From Microbacteriaceae bacterium VKM Ac-2854 (GTDB lineage: Bacteria; Actinomycetota; Actinomycetes; Actinomycetales; Microbacteriaceae), in NCBI GenBank assembly GCA_013205085.1, contig JABMLH010000006.1, forward strand, positions 216,160-280,159: a stretch of DNA of 64,000 nucleotides, written 5' to 3'. Shown here piece after piece: positions 25,552 to 33,402 of the stretch; position 1 is the first letter of the stretch, and each line of letters opens with the position of its first letter. The notes below the pieces were generated by a model. The model saw only the letters and a program-made list of their open reading frames with translations, had not been told where the DNA came from and did no database searches. A program made the translations under genes and the position numbers.

Positions 25552-26774
25552 TCCCCGGGAACCGCTGGGATCTGCTCGACGGCCTGCAGCCCGATCCGCT
25601 CCCCCGCGTCTCCGTCGTGGTGCCGCACTACCGCCAGCAAAGCGAACTAGACCGCACGCTGCTCGCCCTGGCCCGCCAGGACTATCCGCCCGCGTTGATC
25701 GAGGTGATCGTGGTCGACGACGGATCGCCGCAGCCGCCGCGAGTGCCGAGCGGTGTGCGGCTGCTGCGCCAGAGCGACCTCGGCTTCCGGCTCGCCGCCG
25801 CGCGCAACCTCGGCGCCGCCCACGCGACGGGCGAGGTGTTGTGCTTCCTCGATGCGGACACCGCGCCGGAGCCGGGCTACCTGCGCGCGCTGACGCGACT
25901 GCCCGCACTCTGCCCGGAGGCCGTCACGGTCGGGCGGCGGCGCCACGCCGACTTCGGGGCGGTGGCGCCGGATGCAGCGGTGCAGGAGGCGGGCCCCGCA
26001 CACGAGTTGGCGGAACCGGGCTGGCTGCGTGAGGGCTACCGAGCCAGCGCGGATCTGCTGCACGCCGACGACCGCAGCTACCGCTACGTGATCGGCGCGG
26101 TCACCGCGTGTTCGCGGGCGTTCTTCGAGACCGTCGGCGGCTACGACGAGTCGTTCACGAGCTACGGCGGCGAGGACTGGGAGTGGGCGTACCGCGCCTG
26201 GCTGGCGGGGGCCGTGTTCGCGCACGTTCCGAGCGCTGTGGCGTGGCACGACGGGCCGGAGTGGGCCGGCCGCGACGCTTCGGCGCTCGAGGATCGCAAT
26301 GCGGAGGCGCTCCGGCTGGCCGAGTTGATCCCGGTGCCGGGTTCACGACCGCGCGGCCTCCGACCGGAGCACGCCGACATCGTGCTCACGGTCGCCCCGG
26401 AACTGACCGGGACCGAGCGCTTCCTCGCGATCGACTCGGCGCTGGCCTCGCTCCCCGAGGCGGATGCCGCGCCGCGGTGGACGGACCGGGTGCGCATCGA
26501 GGTCGAGCTGTTGAGCCCCCTGCGCGTGCACGGCCCGGCGCTGCGCACGGCCGTCGAGCGCGTCGCCGCCGAGGGGCTGGGTTCGCTCACGGCGGCGGAT
26601 GCGGACGGCCGCCCGCTGCTGCGCGTCCGTTCGCGCCGGGCCGCCGCGCGCGAGTGGCGGCACCCCGGGCCGGCGCTGTTTCCTCATCCGACCGAGCAGG
26701 TGGCCGGGATCGAGGCCGTCACCACAACACCGAGCCTCGAGGCCTACCTCGGCGGCTGGGACTCCACGGAGTGA
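25548..26774 (+). CDS. Glycosyltransferase family 2 with galactosyltransferase-type C-terminus
   Basis: A 408-residue GT-A protein starting at ATG 25548, four bases inside the previous gene. Motifs in order: VSVVVPHYRQQSELDRTLLA, VIVVDDGSPQPP, the DxD-type FLDADTAPEPGYL and the acceptor block ESFTSYGGEDWEWAYRAW. The last 130 residues (from about 280) are outside the usual GT2 core and contain no obvious motif. It is the final gene of the right-hand two-gene unit and is followed by a strong hairpin terminator at 26773-26819, shared with the convergent SRPBCC gene. Confidence 0.92.
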   Translation: MIPGNRWDLLDGLQPDPLPRVSVVVPHYRQQSELDRTLLALARQDYPPALIEVIVVDDGSPQPPRVPSGVRLLRQSDLGFRLAAARNLGAAHATGEVLCFLDADTAPEPGYLRALTRLPALCPEAVTVGRRRHADFGAVAPDAAVQEAGPAHELAEPGWLREGYRASADLLHADDRSYRYVIGAVTACSRAFFETVGGYDESFTSYGGEDWEWAYRAWLAGAVFAHVPSAVAWHDGPEWAGRDASALEDRNAEALRLAELIPVPGSRPRGLRPEHADIVLTVAPELTGTERFLAIDSALASLPEADAAPRWTDRVRIEVELLSPLRVHGPALRTAVERVAAEGLGSLTAADADGRPLLRVRSRRAAAREWRHPGPALFPHPTEQVAGIEAVTTTPSLEAYLGGWDSTE

Positions 26775-26819
26775 GCCTGCCGGAACCGCTCCCTCGCAGG
26801 CAGCGGTTCCGACAGGCTC
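26773..26819. terminator. Bidirectional hairpin, GAGCCTGCCGGAA family
   Basis: Arms of 18 nt (gagcctgccggaaccgct and agcggttccgacaggctc) pair with one G-U, around an 11-nt loop. It lies between convergent genes and can serve both. The arm sequence is related to the repeat elements at 48748-48980 and 1476-1500, so it may be a captured REP-like unit rather than a purpose-made terminator. Confidence 0.85.
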
Positions 26820-26838
26820 GATCGGAGAGCGGGGTGAC

Positions 26839-27294
26839 TCAGGCCTGCACGTCGCCGCGCCAGGCGCCGTCGGCCGCGCCCTGCGCCTCGATGTACTCCT
26901 TGAAGTTCTTCAGGTCCTTCTTCACCGCGTGGCTGCCGGCACCGACGGCCGAACCGAGCTTCTCCAGCAGGCCGGTCGGCTCCCAGTCGAGCTGAACGGT
27001 GACGCGGGTCTCGGTCTCCGAGAGCTTGTGGAACGTGACGACACCGGCGTGGTCGGTCTCGCCTCCGGTGCTGGTCCAGGCGACGCGCTCATCCGGGTGC
27101 TGCTCGGTGATCTTCGCCTCGAACTCGCGCTCGACCGGGCCGACCTTGACCTTCCACACCGTCAGCGTTTCGGTGATCTGCTGGATCGACTCGACCTCGT
27201 CGAGGAACTTCGGGAACTCCTCGAACTGCGTCCACTGGTTGTACGCGGCCGAGACGGGCACGGAGACGTCGATGGTTTCGATGATCTGAGACAT
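26839..27294 (-). CDS. SRPBCC-family (polyketide cyclase/CoxG-like) protein
   Basis: A 151-residue START-like fold protein. The opening IIETIDVSVPVSAAYNQWTQFEEFPKFLDEV is the signature of the polyketide cyclase/dehydrase and lipid-transport family, followed by a strand-rich middle (VKVGPVEREFEAKITEQHPD) and a long C-terminal helix (GSHAVKKDLKNFKEYIEAQ). The hydrophobic cavity ligand is unknown; proteins of this subgroup are often stress or general binding proteins in actinobacteria. AAGGAG lies eight bases before ATG 27294. Monocistronic, convergent with the GT2 gene. Confidence 0.88.
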   Translation of the reverse strand: MSQIIETIDVSVPVSAAYNQWTQFEEFPKFLDEVESIQQITETLTVWKVKVGPVEREFEAKITEQHPDERVAWTSTGGETDHAGVVTFHKLSETETRVTVQLDWEPTGLLEKLGSAVGAGSHAVKKDLKNFKEYIEAQGAADGAWRGDVQA

Positions 27295-27511
27295 GGATGG
27301 TGCTCCTTCTTTGCGCGCTGCGTCGATTCACACAGCGCATCGGTTCACACTTCGGGGACGATGACCACGCTAGGAAGGCCGAGCGCCCCGGCGAAAGGAG
27401 ATGCGTCGCGCGCGGAAGTCTGTTACCGCGCGAGCGCGCGTTCGTCGCGTGGCCCGGGCCCGGCGCTGTCCACCCCTATCGCCGATCCGGTGCGCCGGTT
27501 AGCGTGCGGAT

Positions 27512-27676
27512 ATGGCTGAACCGAGCTTCGACGACAACCGCCACGACCAGCTGACCAGCGCCCCGAAATCCACGGAGGCGGATGCGAAGCCGCGCATCGA
27601 CACCACGCGCGTCGACGCGGAAACCGTGCGCATTGACATCCGCGACGACGCGTCCGCGCGCCCCGGCGAGGCCTGA
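27512..27676 (+). CDS. Small acidic hypothetical protein (54 aa)
   Basis: A 54-residue protein, MAEPSFDDNRHDQLTSAPKS to RPGEA, strongly acidic and hydrophilic. The central TEADAKPRIDTTRVDAETVR followed by IDIRDDA has the look of short conserved actinobacterial proteins with a PRI...RIDI pattern, which databases sometimes mislabel. No membrane segment. There is no strong ribosome site before ATG 27512. It lies 139 bp upstream of the Lys/Ala-rich gene on the same strand. Coding status rests on composition and the recognised pattern. Confidence 0.55.
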   Translation: MAEPSFDDNRHDQLTSAPKSTEADAKPRIDTTRVDAETVRIDIRDDASARPGEA

Positions 27677-27814
27677 GCAACCCGATCGTCGGCTCCGCCG
27701 GGTTGATCGGTCGGCCCCGTTCTTCGCCTGGCCGACACCTGGCAATCCCTCGGTCCACCATCCGCACCCCGCCGACCTCTCGGTAGCGTGGGGCACCCGA
27801 ACCCCAGGAGCGCC

Positions 27815-28150
27815 ATGACGAAATCGAGCACGAAGTCGACCGCGAACGCGAAGAAGCGGGCCGAGAAGGCCCTCGCGAAGGCCGACAAGGCGGTGCGCGC
27901 CGCTCAGGCCGCCGTCAAGAATTCGAAGAAGAAGCACCGCAAGGCCGCCGCCGCGCTGGCCGCCGAGCTCGCCACCCTGCGAGCCGATCACGAGCGCACG
28001 ATCCGCGCCCGCCTCGCAGCGGTCGAGGAACACACCGAACCGGAGGCGATCCCGGATCTGACCCCGCCCCTGCCGTCGGTACCGGTCGCGAACACCGACC
28101 CCGACTCCGCGCCGGACCTCACCCCACCCCTGCCGTCGCCCGCGAGCTGA
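27815..28150 (+). CDS. Lys/Ala-rich small basic protein (histone H1-like N-terminus)
   Basis: A 111-residue protein from ATG 27815 with CAGGAG upstream. Residues 1-55 are extremely Lys/Ala-rich (KKRAEKALAKADKAVRAAQ, KNSKKKHRKAAAALAAEL) like H1-type or HU-tail DNA-binding segments. Residues 45-70 could form a coiled coil. The acidic, proline-rich tail contains PDLTPPLPS twice (18-bp-multiple internal duplication). No membrane segment. A nucleoid- or nucleic-acid-associated role is inferred from composition only. Its 3' end, including the terminator stem, is duplicated about 1 kb downstream (29090-29156) on the far side of a lower-GC gene. Confidence 0.7.
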   Translation: MTKSSTKSTANAKKRAEKALAKADKAVRAAQAAVKNSKKKHRKAAAALAAELATLRADHERTIRARLAAVEEHTEPEAIPDLTPPLPSVPVANTDPDSAPDLTPPLPSPAS

Positions 28151-28159
28151 GGCGGGCCG
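28093..28159. repeat. 67-bp direct repeat, copy 1 (3' end of the Lys/Ala-rich gene)
   Basis: This 67-bp segment recurs at 29090-29156, ungapped, with about ten differences concentrated near its left end; the last 33 nt are identical. It contains the stop codon and the GCCCGC/GCGGGC stem (28138-28157), a likely weak terminator. Confidence 0.85.
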
Positions 28160-28255
28160 GCCGGTCCGCCCGCATTGCCGGCCGGGCCTTCCGATACGAC
28201 CGCTTACGGCGAGCGTTCCGTCTTGCGTCTCTTGCATACGCAGCCCGATCGAATC

Positions 28256-28283
28256 CAACCTGTTGATCGCGCAACGCAGGTTG
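28256..28283 (-). terminator. Stem-loop downstream of the membrane-protein gene
   Basis: CAACCTG (28256-28262) pairs with CAGGTTG (28277-28283) around a 14-nt loop, 12 bp beyond the stop of the minus-strand gene. No T tract; a plausible but weak terminator. Confidence 0.4.
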
Positions 28284-28294
28284 AATCATTCGAA

Positions 28295-28936
28295 TCAGCC
28301 ATGCTGTGCCCAACGCTGCGCCAGTCGGGTTGCTTCTGCATCGCTTGCGGAAGCAACCCGAACTCGAGGCAGATGGATCTGAAACTCTCCCGTGCGGCAC
28401 ACTTCGCTAGACCGCGAATCAGGTTGGTACAGGAATTCGATGGTAGAACCGTAGTAAATTCCGAAAACAGTAGCCTTTCGCAGAACAATGGTTCGTAGCT
28501 CCTCCCAATCAATCGAAAGCACTTGTGCGTCGAAGTCACGTCCTCCGTAGAAGAGAAATCCATCTTCGTCGAGAACCATCACCAAAGGAGTTCGCGACCC
28601 CTTCTTGACCCGGATTGGTCGGAGGGCCAACGCGACACTCTCCTCGCTCGCGGCCGCGTACGCCGCAGCCGCGTCTCCCGCTATCGACATGAACCAGGTG
28701 CGCCGAAAATGGACGAAGAGAGCCGAGACCATTGCCACAACAAGGATACTGAGGCCAATCGACAGAGAGATCTGGGAAACATCCGAGGAATCAGGAAGGT
28801 GAGCAGAGGCGAGGTGATGAGCGCCTACGAAAGACGCCACGACCGTTAGAGATAGAACGCGAGCCGACCAGGTTTGCTGATAATTGGACTGATACCACTT
28901 CCGCTGGTCAACGACAGATACGGAACAGTGTTTCAA
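28295..28936 (-). CDS. Hypothetical membrane protein in a lower-GC insert
   Basis: A 213-residue protein with two N-terminal membrane segments (about residues 22-44 and 56-78) followed by a cytosolic domain of about 130 residues rich in beta strands (VMVLDEDGFLFYGGRDFDAQ, IDWEELRTIVLRKATVFGIY). The start is TTG 28936: an in-frame stop lies two codons upstream and no ATG or GTG is available before the first membrane segment. Base composition and codon use are visibly more AT-rich than all neighbours, suggesting recent acquisition. The gene is flanked by the 67-bp direct repeats. Family not recognised. Confidence 0.7.
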   Translation of the reverse strand: MKHCSVSVVDQRKWYQSNYQQTWSARVLSLTVVASFVGAHHLASAHLPDSSDVSQISLSIGLSILVVAMVSALFVHFRRTWFMSIAGDAAAAYAAASEESVALALRPIRVKKGSRTPLVMVLDEDGFLFYGGRDFDAQVLSIDWEELRTIVLRKATVFGIYYGSTIEFLYQPDSRSSEVCRTGEFQIHLPRVRVASASDAEATRLAQRWAQHG

Positions 28937-29089
28937 TCGAGATCACCGCCATGAGTCGATCTTCTGGCGGCCGCAACAGGGAGTGCGAAGCGGACGAAAA
29001 GTTTTGATTTGCTCATGTCACCCCGTGCCGATCCCTCCATCACACCTTCATCCGCCCCCATCCGCGATCGCCACGCGAATCTACCGTCG

Positions 29090-29156
29090 CACCGACCCCG
29101 CCGCGATCTCGGATCTGACCCCGCCCCTGCCGTCGCCCGCGAGCTGAGGCGGGCCG
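29090..29156. repeat. 67-bp direct repeat, copy 2 (orphan 3' end)
   Basis: Second copy of 28093-28159. It contains the end of the Lys/Ala-rich gene and its stem-loop (29135-29154) but no upstream gene body. The 377 bp between 28936 and 29314 hold this repeat and otherwise nothing I can assign. Confidence 0.85.
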
Positions 29157-29313
29157 TCGACGTGGGCGACATGCCAGTAGTGGTGGGCTCGCGCGATGTG
29201 CAGGTCGCCCCTTCTGGCGTGTCGATCGGCCACGCGGCGCGAGGTCGCGTTCGGACGCAATAGCCTCACGAATCAGGACAGGCTCAGACCGGATGCCGCG
29301 GCAGGCTCGAGGT

Positions 29314-30492
29314 ATGACGATCACCAGAACCGCCCAGCCGTTCACGATCAGCATCGACGAGACGGAACTCGACGACCTTCGCAATCGGATCCGCAGCACC
29401 CGGTTCCCGGCAGCGCTCGGCACCGACGAGTGGAGCACCGGAGTCCCTGTCTCCCTGTTGCGATCGCTCGCCGCCACCTGGGCCGACGACTTCGATTGGC
29501 GGGCGCTCGAAGCGCGCCTCGCGGGGATCCCGCAGTACCTCGTCGAGATCGACGGGCAACGCCTCCACTACCTGCACGTGCGGTCGCCGCGCCCCGATGC
29601 GACCCCGATCCTGCTCTGCCACGGCTGGCCGGGATCGTTCCTCGAGTTCCTCGACCTGATCCCGCTGCTGAGCGAACCGGCCGATGCCGAAGCCGAAGCC
29701 TTCGATGTGATCATCCCGAGCGTGCCCGGCTTCGCGTTCTCCACGCCGCTTTCGGGCCTGGAGTGGACGACGGATCGGGTAGCAGCCGCCTTCGTCGAGC
29801 TGATGGCGAGCCTCGGCTACGAACACTACGTCGCCCAGGGCGGCGACTACGGAGCGGGCGTCGTGCCCGCGATGGGCCGACTCGATCCCGAGCACTGCTT
29901 CGCCCTGCACCTCAACGGCTCGATCGGCGCGCCGATGGGCGAGCCCGACGAGGCGGAGTTGGAGCGCTGCTCCGACGTCGAGCGCGATCGCTACCGCCGG
30001 GTGGGCGAGTTCATGCAGTCGGAGTTCGGCTACATCTCGATCCAGTCCACCCGTCCGCAACTGATCGGAGCCGCGATGACCGACAGCCCGATCGGCCAGC
30101 TCGCGTGGATGCTCGACAAGTTCCGCGCCTGGACCTACCCGTTCGACGCCGAATCCGACGGAGCGCTGGGCCGCGACCGGATCCTCGCCCACGTCACGCT
30201 CTACTGGCTGACCCGTAGCGCCGGTTCGGCGGCGTACACGGTCTACGCCGCCGACACCGGCGCGTGGGGCGCCGCGCCCGAGAAGCCGTCGCAGCCGGTC
30301 GGCGCGATCATGTTCGCTCACGACATCGGCATCCGTCACCTCGCCGAGCAAGAGGCGCGGATCGTGCACTGGACCGAGGTGCCGGAGCACGGCGGCCACT
30401 TCGCCGCGATGGAGGAGCCCGAGCTGCTCGCGTCCGACATCCGCACGTTCCTCCGCGACCTGCGCGACCTCGACACTCGACACCTCGGCTGA
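29314..30492 (+). CDS. Epoxide hydrolase (alpha/beta hydrolase with EHN domain)
   Basis: A 392-residue epoxide hydrolase. The N-terminal EHN domain (FTISIDETELDDLRNRIRST, about residues 10-110) is typical of the microsomal/juvenile-hormone type. The alpha/beta core has the oxyanion motif HGWPGS, the nucleophile Asp in QGGDYGAGV and the general-base His in EHGGHFAAMEEP. Epoxides are opened to vicinal diols in the cytosol. Start ATG 29314. Length is normal for the family. It is followed after 122 bp by another alpha/beta hydrolase on the same strand; an operon is possible but spacing is wide. Confidence 0.93.
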   Translation: MTITRTAQPFTISIDETELDDLRNRIRSTRFPAALGTDEWSTGVPVSLLRSLAATWADDFDWRALEARLAGIPQYLVEIDGQRLHYLHVRSPRPDATPILLCHGWPGSFLEFLDLIPLLSEPADAEAEAFDVIIPSVPGFAFSTPLSGLEWTTDRVAAAFVELMASLGYEHYVAQGGDYGAGVVPAMGRLDPEHCFALHLNGSIGAPMGEPDEAELERCSDVERDRYRRVGEFMQSEFGYISIQSTRPQLIGAAMTDSPIGQLAWMLDKFRAWTYPFDAESDGALGRDRILAHVTLYWLTRSAGSAAYTVYAADTGAWGAAPEKPSQPVGAIMFAHDIGIRHLAEQEARIVHWTEVPEHGGHFAAMEEPELLASDIRTFLRDLRDLDTRHLG

Positions 30493-30614
30493 ACCCGCGG
30501 TAGCGCACCACCGGCGGCAGTGTCTACCCCTGATCCGATCCGCGGCGGGTTCCGAACCACCTCCGACACCAGTGCGGCGTCCCGGCACCGGGAAGCCGAC
30601 GCACAACGGAACGG

Positions 30615-31460
30615 ATGAGAATTATGCCCGAGATCACCGCGCACCACGGACTATTCAAGGACACGAATCTGCACGTCGACGACACCGGCGGAACCGGGCG
30701 ACCGGTGGTGCTCATCCACGGCTGGCCGCTCTCGGGCGAGTCGTGGCAGCTCCAGGTGCCCGCGTTCGAGGCCGCCGGTTACCGCGTCGTCACCTACGAC
30801 CGCCGCGGCTTCGGTCGCAGCGACAAGCCGCTGACCGGCTACACCTACGACACCTTCACCGAAGACCTGAACGCCCTGCTGGAGGCGCTCGATCTGAACG
30901 ACGTGACGCTGGTCGGATTCTCGATGGGCGGCGGCGAGGTCGCGCGCTACGTCTCGACGTACGGCACCGCACGCCTGCACAGCGTGGTCTTCGCCTCCGC
31001 CGTGCCGCCGTACCTGCTCAAGACGGCGGACAACCCCGAGGGCCCGCTCGAGAAGAGTAAGGCGGCCGAAATGACCGCGCAGCTCACCGCCTCGGAGGAC
31101 GACTTCTACGACGAGTTCACCACCCAGTTCTACTCCGTGGACGGCGTGCTCAAGGTCACGGAGGAGCAGCGCCAGGAGGCGATCGCGCTCGCGAAGCAGT
31201 CGAAGAAGCACGCCGCGCTGGCCGCGATGGCGGCATTCGCCTCGACGGACTTCCGCGAGGACCTGGCGGCGGTCTCCGTGCCGACCCTGGTCATCCACGG
31301 CGACGGCGACGCGACCGTGCCGTTCGAGGGTTCCGGAGCGCGCACGCACGCGGCGATCCCCGGGTCCGAACTCGTCGTCATCGCCGGCGCGCCCCACGGC
31401 GTCACGGTGAGCCACCCCGAGCAGTGGAACGAGGCCGTGCTCGCCTTCCTCGCGAAGTAA
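30615..31460 (+). CDS. Non-heme chloroperoxidase-type alpha/beta hydrolase
   Basis: A 281-residue alpha/beta hydrolase, starting at ATG 30615 or 30624. It shows HGWPLSGESWQLQ near the oxyanion hole, the catalytic Ser in GFSMGGGEVARY, the Asp in VIHGDGDATVPF and the His in GAPHGVTVSHP, so the triad is complete. The set matches cofactor-free bacterial chloroperoxidases and related perhydrolases/esterases. In vivo these are usually esterases, so halogenation should not be assumed. It converges with the MarR gene. Confidence 0.92.
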   Translation: MRIMPEITAHHGLFKDTNLHVDDTGGTGRPVVLIHGWPLSGESWQLQVPAFEAAGYRVVTYDRRGFGRSDKPLTGYTYDTFTEDLNALLEALDLNDVTLVGFSMGGGEVARYVSTYGTARLHSVVFASAVPPYLLKTADNPEGPLEKSKAAEMTAQLTASEDDFYDEFTTQFYSVDGVLKVTEEQRQEAIALAKQSKKHAALAAMAAFASTDFREDLAAVSVPTLVIHGDGDATVPFEGSGARTHAAIPGSELVVIAGAPHGVTVSHPEQWNEAVLAFLAK

Positions 31461-31542
31461 GCCCGGCCGACGCGTATCGAGCGGTTGGGGCGCCTCAGGC
31501 GCCCCAGCTGTTCGGGATTTCGCGGACGGACTTCCCGGCCGC

Positions 31543-31989
31543 TCAGTCCGTGCCGTTGAAGTGGGCGAGTCGGCCGAGCAGGTCGCGCAGCTCCGGCTCC
31601 GTCCACGTCGCGGTGCGGTCGAGAACCCAGGAGTCGTGCGCGGCGAGCACAGCTCGCACGCGCGACTCGCCCTCTGCGGTGAGGGCCACCACGAGCCCGC
31701 GCCGATTGCCCGGGTCGGGCTCGCTGGCGATCAGGCCCAGCTTCTTCATCTTCAGGATCAGGTCGCCCGTAGTGAGGGTTCCCCAGCCCAGGCCATCCGC
31801 CACCGCACTCGGCTTGGCGGGCCCGTGCGAGAAGAGCCAGTGCGCGACGAAGAACCCCGTCGCGCGCAGCTCGGGATGGAATGACGCGGCGCCCGCCGCC
31901 GTCACGTCGCGGGAGGCGCCCAGCAGCGCGCTGATCTGCTCGACGAGGGCCGTTTCGACGACCTGCCGCTGGCTCGGTTCCGCGCTCAC
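31543..31989 (-). CDS. MarR-family transcriptional regulator
   Basis: About 148 residues from GTG 31989, which has AGGAAGG upstream; an ATG at 32028 gives a longer version with a poor ribosome site. The winged-helix core is visible as AKPSAVADGLGWGTLTTGDLILKMKKLGLIA followed by the wing DPGNRRGLVVALTAEGESRV. The family binds palindromes and is released by small phenolic or drug-like ligands. It is divergent from the MFS transporter at 32119, so it probably represses that transporter and itself. I did not find a convincing palindrome in the short intergenic space. Confidence 0.88.
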   Translation of the reverse strand: MSAEPSQRQVVETALVEQISALLGASRDVTAAGAASFHPELRATGFFVAHWLFSHGPAKPSAVADGLGWGTLTTGDLILKMKKLGLIASEPDPGNRRGLVVALTAEGESRVRAVLAAHDSWVLDRTATWTEPELRDLLGRLAHFNGTD

Positions 31990-32118
31990 GTGACGACCAC
32001 CTTCCTGTTGTTGGGCGTTCTTCACCATAACGAGCCGCGCCCGCAGCTCTGGACGCGCGGTCGGCTGCGCTGGACGCAGGGTCGGGCGCGCGGCACCGAG
32101 CGCTGCCAGGCTTTCCGC

Positions 32119-33372
32119 ATGACCTCGGATCCGCTCACCGCACCGCTCGCCGTTCCAGAACCCGCTGCTGCAGAATTCACCGCGTCGGAACGCCCTGGCG
32201 CGCAGCCCCGCATCCGCACGGCCTGGGCGGCGATCATCGCGATGATGGCGACCAGCTTCGTGCTGGTCACGGCCGAGTTCCTGCCGCCGAGCCTCCTGAC
32301 GTCGATGGCGTCCTCGCTCGACATCTCGGAGGGACTCGCTGGGCAGGCGGTCACGGCGACGGCGATCGTGGGCTTCCTGATCGCCCCGACGATCGGGGTG
32401 CTCGCGCCGCGTCTGGACCGGCGGACGCTACTCATCGGCCTCGCCATCGCCGCCGCGGCGTCGAGTGCCCTCGTCGCCGTCTCGTCGAACTTCGTGCTGC
32501 TGCTCGTCGCCCGGTTGCTGCTCGGGGCCGCCCTGGGCGCGTTCTGGGCGATGTCGCTCGCGATCGCTGCCCGACTGTCGGCTCCGCGGCACCTGGGCCG
32601 GGCGATCATGCTCGTGAACACCGGCACCACCGTGGCCACGGTCGCCGGGGTCCCGGTCGGCACCTACCTCGGCTCGATCATGGACTGGCGAGTCATCTTC
32701 GCGGCCGTCGCCGTGGTCACGATCGTCGTGGCCGTGGCGCTGCGGGTGGCCCTGCCGCCCCTCGCGGCGGCTGCGGCGAGCGGCGGACTGCGCTCGCTGG
32801 TCGACACGCTCCGGGTGCCCGGCATCCGTGCGGGTCTCGCCGGCCACATCCTGGTCACACTCGGGCACTTCGCCGCCTTCACCTACATCCGGCTGGCGAT
32901 CGAACGCGTGCCGGGGCTGGACGCGGCCGGCATCGCACTGCTGCTCGCCGGGTTCGGGCTCGGCGGCGTGGTCGGCAACGTCGTCGTCGGGATGCTCGTG
33001 GACCGTCACCTCGCGATCCTGCGCTTCGTCGTGCCGGGCCTGATCGGCCTCTCGATCGCGGCCGTCACGGCCTTCCCGAATGAACTCTGGCTGATCTGGA
33101 TCGCCGTGACGATCTGGGGCGTGGGCTTCGGCTCGTGGCTGACGACCGTGTCGACGTGGATGGGCCGACTCGTGCCCGAGCGGATGGAGTCGGGCGGCGG
33201 CCTCGTGGTCGCCGGCTTCCAGCTGGCGATCTCCGTCGGCGCCGGGCTGGGCGGCGTGCTCATCGACGCGGTTGGTGTGGTTCCCGCGCTGACGATCGCC
33301 GCGGCGTCCGCCCTCGCCGGCGGGCTCGTCTTCGGAACGGCGCGGACGCAGGCGCCGGCACCACGCCGCTGA
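32119..33372 (+). CDS. MFS transporter, DHA1 drug/metabolite efflux type
   Basis: A 417-residue membrane protein with about twelve hydrophobic segments. The first starts after a hydrophilic 25-residue N-terminus (IRTAWAAIIAMMATSFVLVTAEF). The loop between segments 2 and 3 has GVLAPRLDRRTLL, a motif A-like sequence, and the AEFLPP..L start is typical of the AraJ/YdhP-type DHA1 exporters. A central cytosolic loop lies near residues 205-225. Divergent from the MarR gene, it forms a common regulator-exporter pair. The substrate is unknown. Confidence 0.92.
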   Translation: MTSDPLTAPLAVPEPAAAEFTASERPGAQPRIRTAWAAIIAMMATSFVLVTAEFLPPSLLTSMASSLDISEGLAGQAVTATAIVGFLIAPTIGVLAPRLDRRTLLIGLAIAAAASSALVAVSSNFVLLLVARLLLGAALGAFWAMSLAIAARLSAPRHLGRAIMLVNTGTTVATVAGVPVGTYLGSIMDWRVIFAAVAVVTIVVAVALRVALPPLAAAAASGGLRSLVDTLRVPGIRAGLAGHILVTLGHFAAFTYIRLAIERVPGLDAAGIALLLAGFGLGGVVGNVVVGMLVDRHLAILRFVVPGLIGLSIAAVTAFPNELWLIWIAVTIWGVGFGSWLTTVSTWMGRLVPERMESGGGLVVAGFQLAISVGAGLGGVLIDAVGVVPALTIAAASALAGGLVFGTARTQAPAPRR

Positions 33373-33402
33373 CCGCGCCGGCCGCCCCGGCCCAGAAGCG
33401 CG

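Noticed and set aside
29265..29305. A further copy of the GGCAGGCTCAGGACAGG repeat before the epoxide hydrolase
   Set aside because: Only short partial matches (ggacaggctcag, ggcaggctcgag) in another order. Not enough to call an element.
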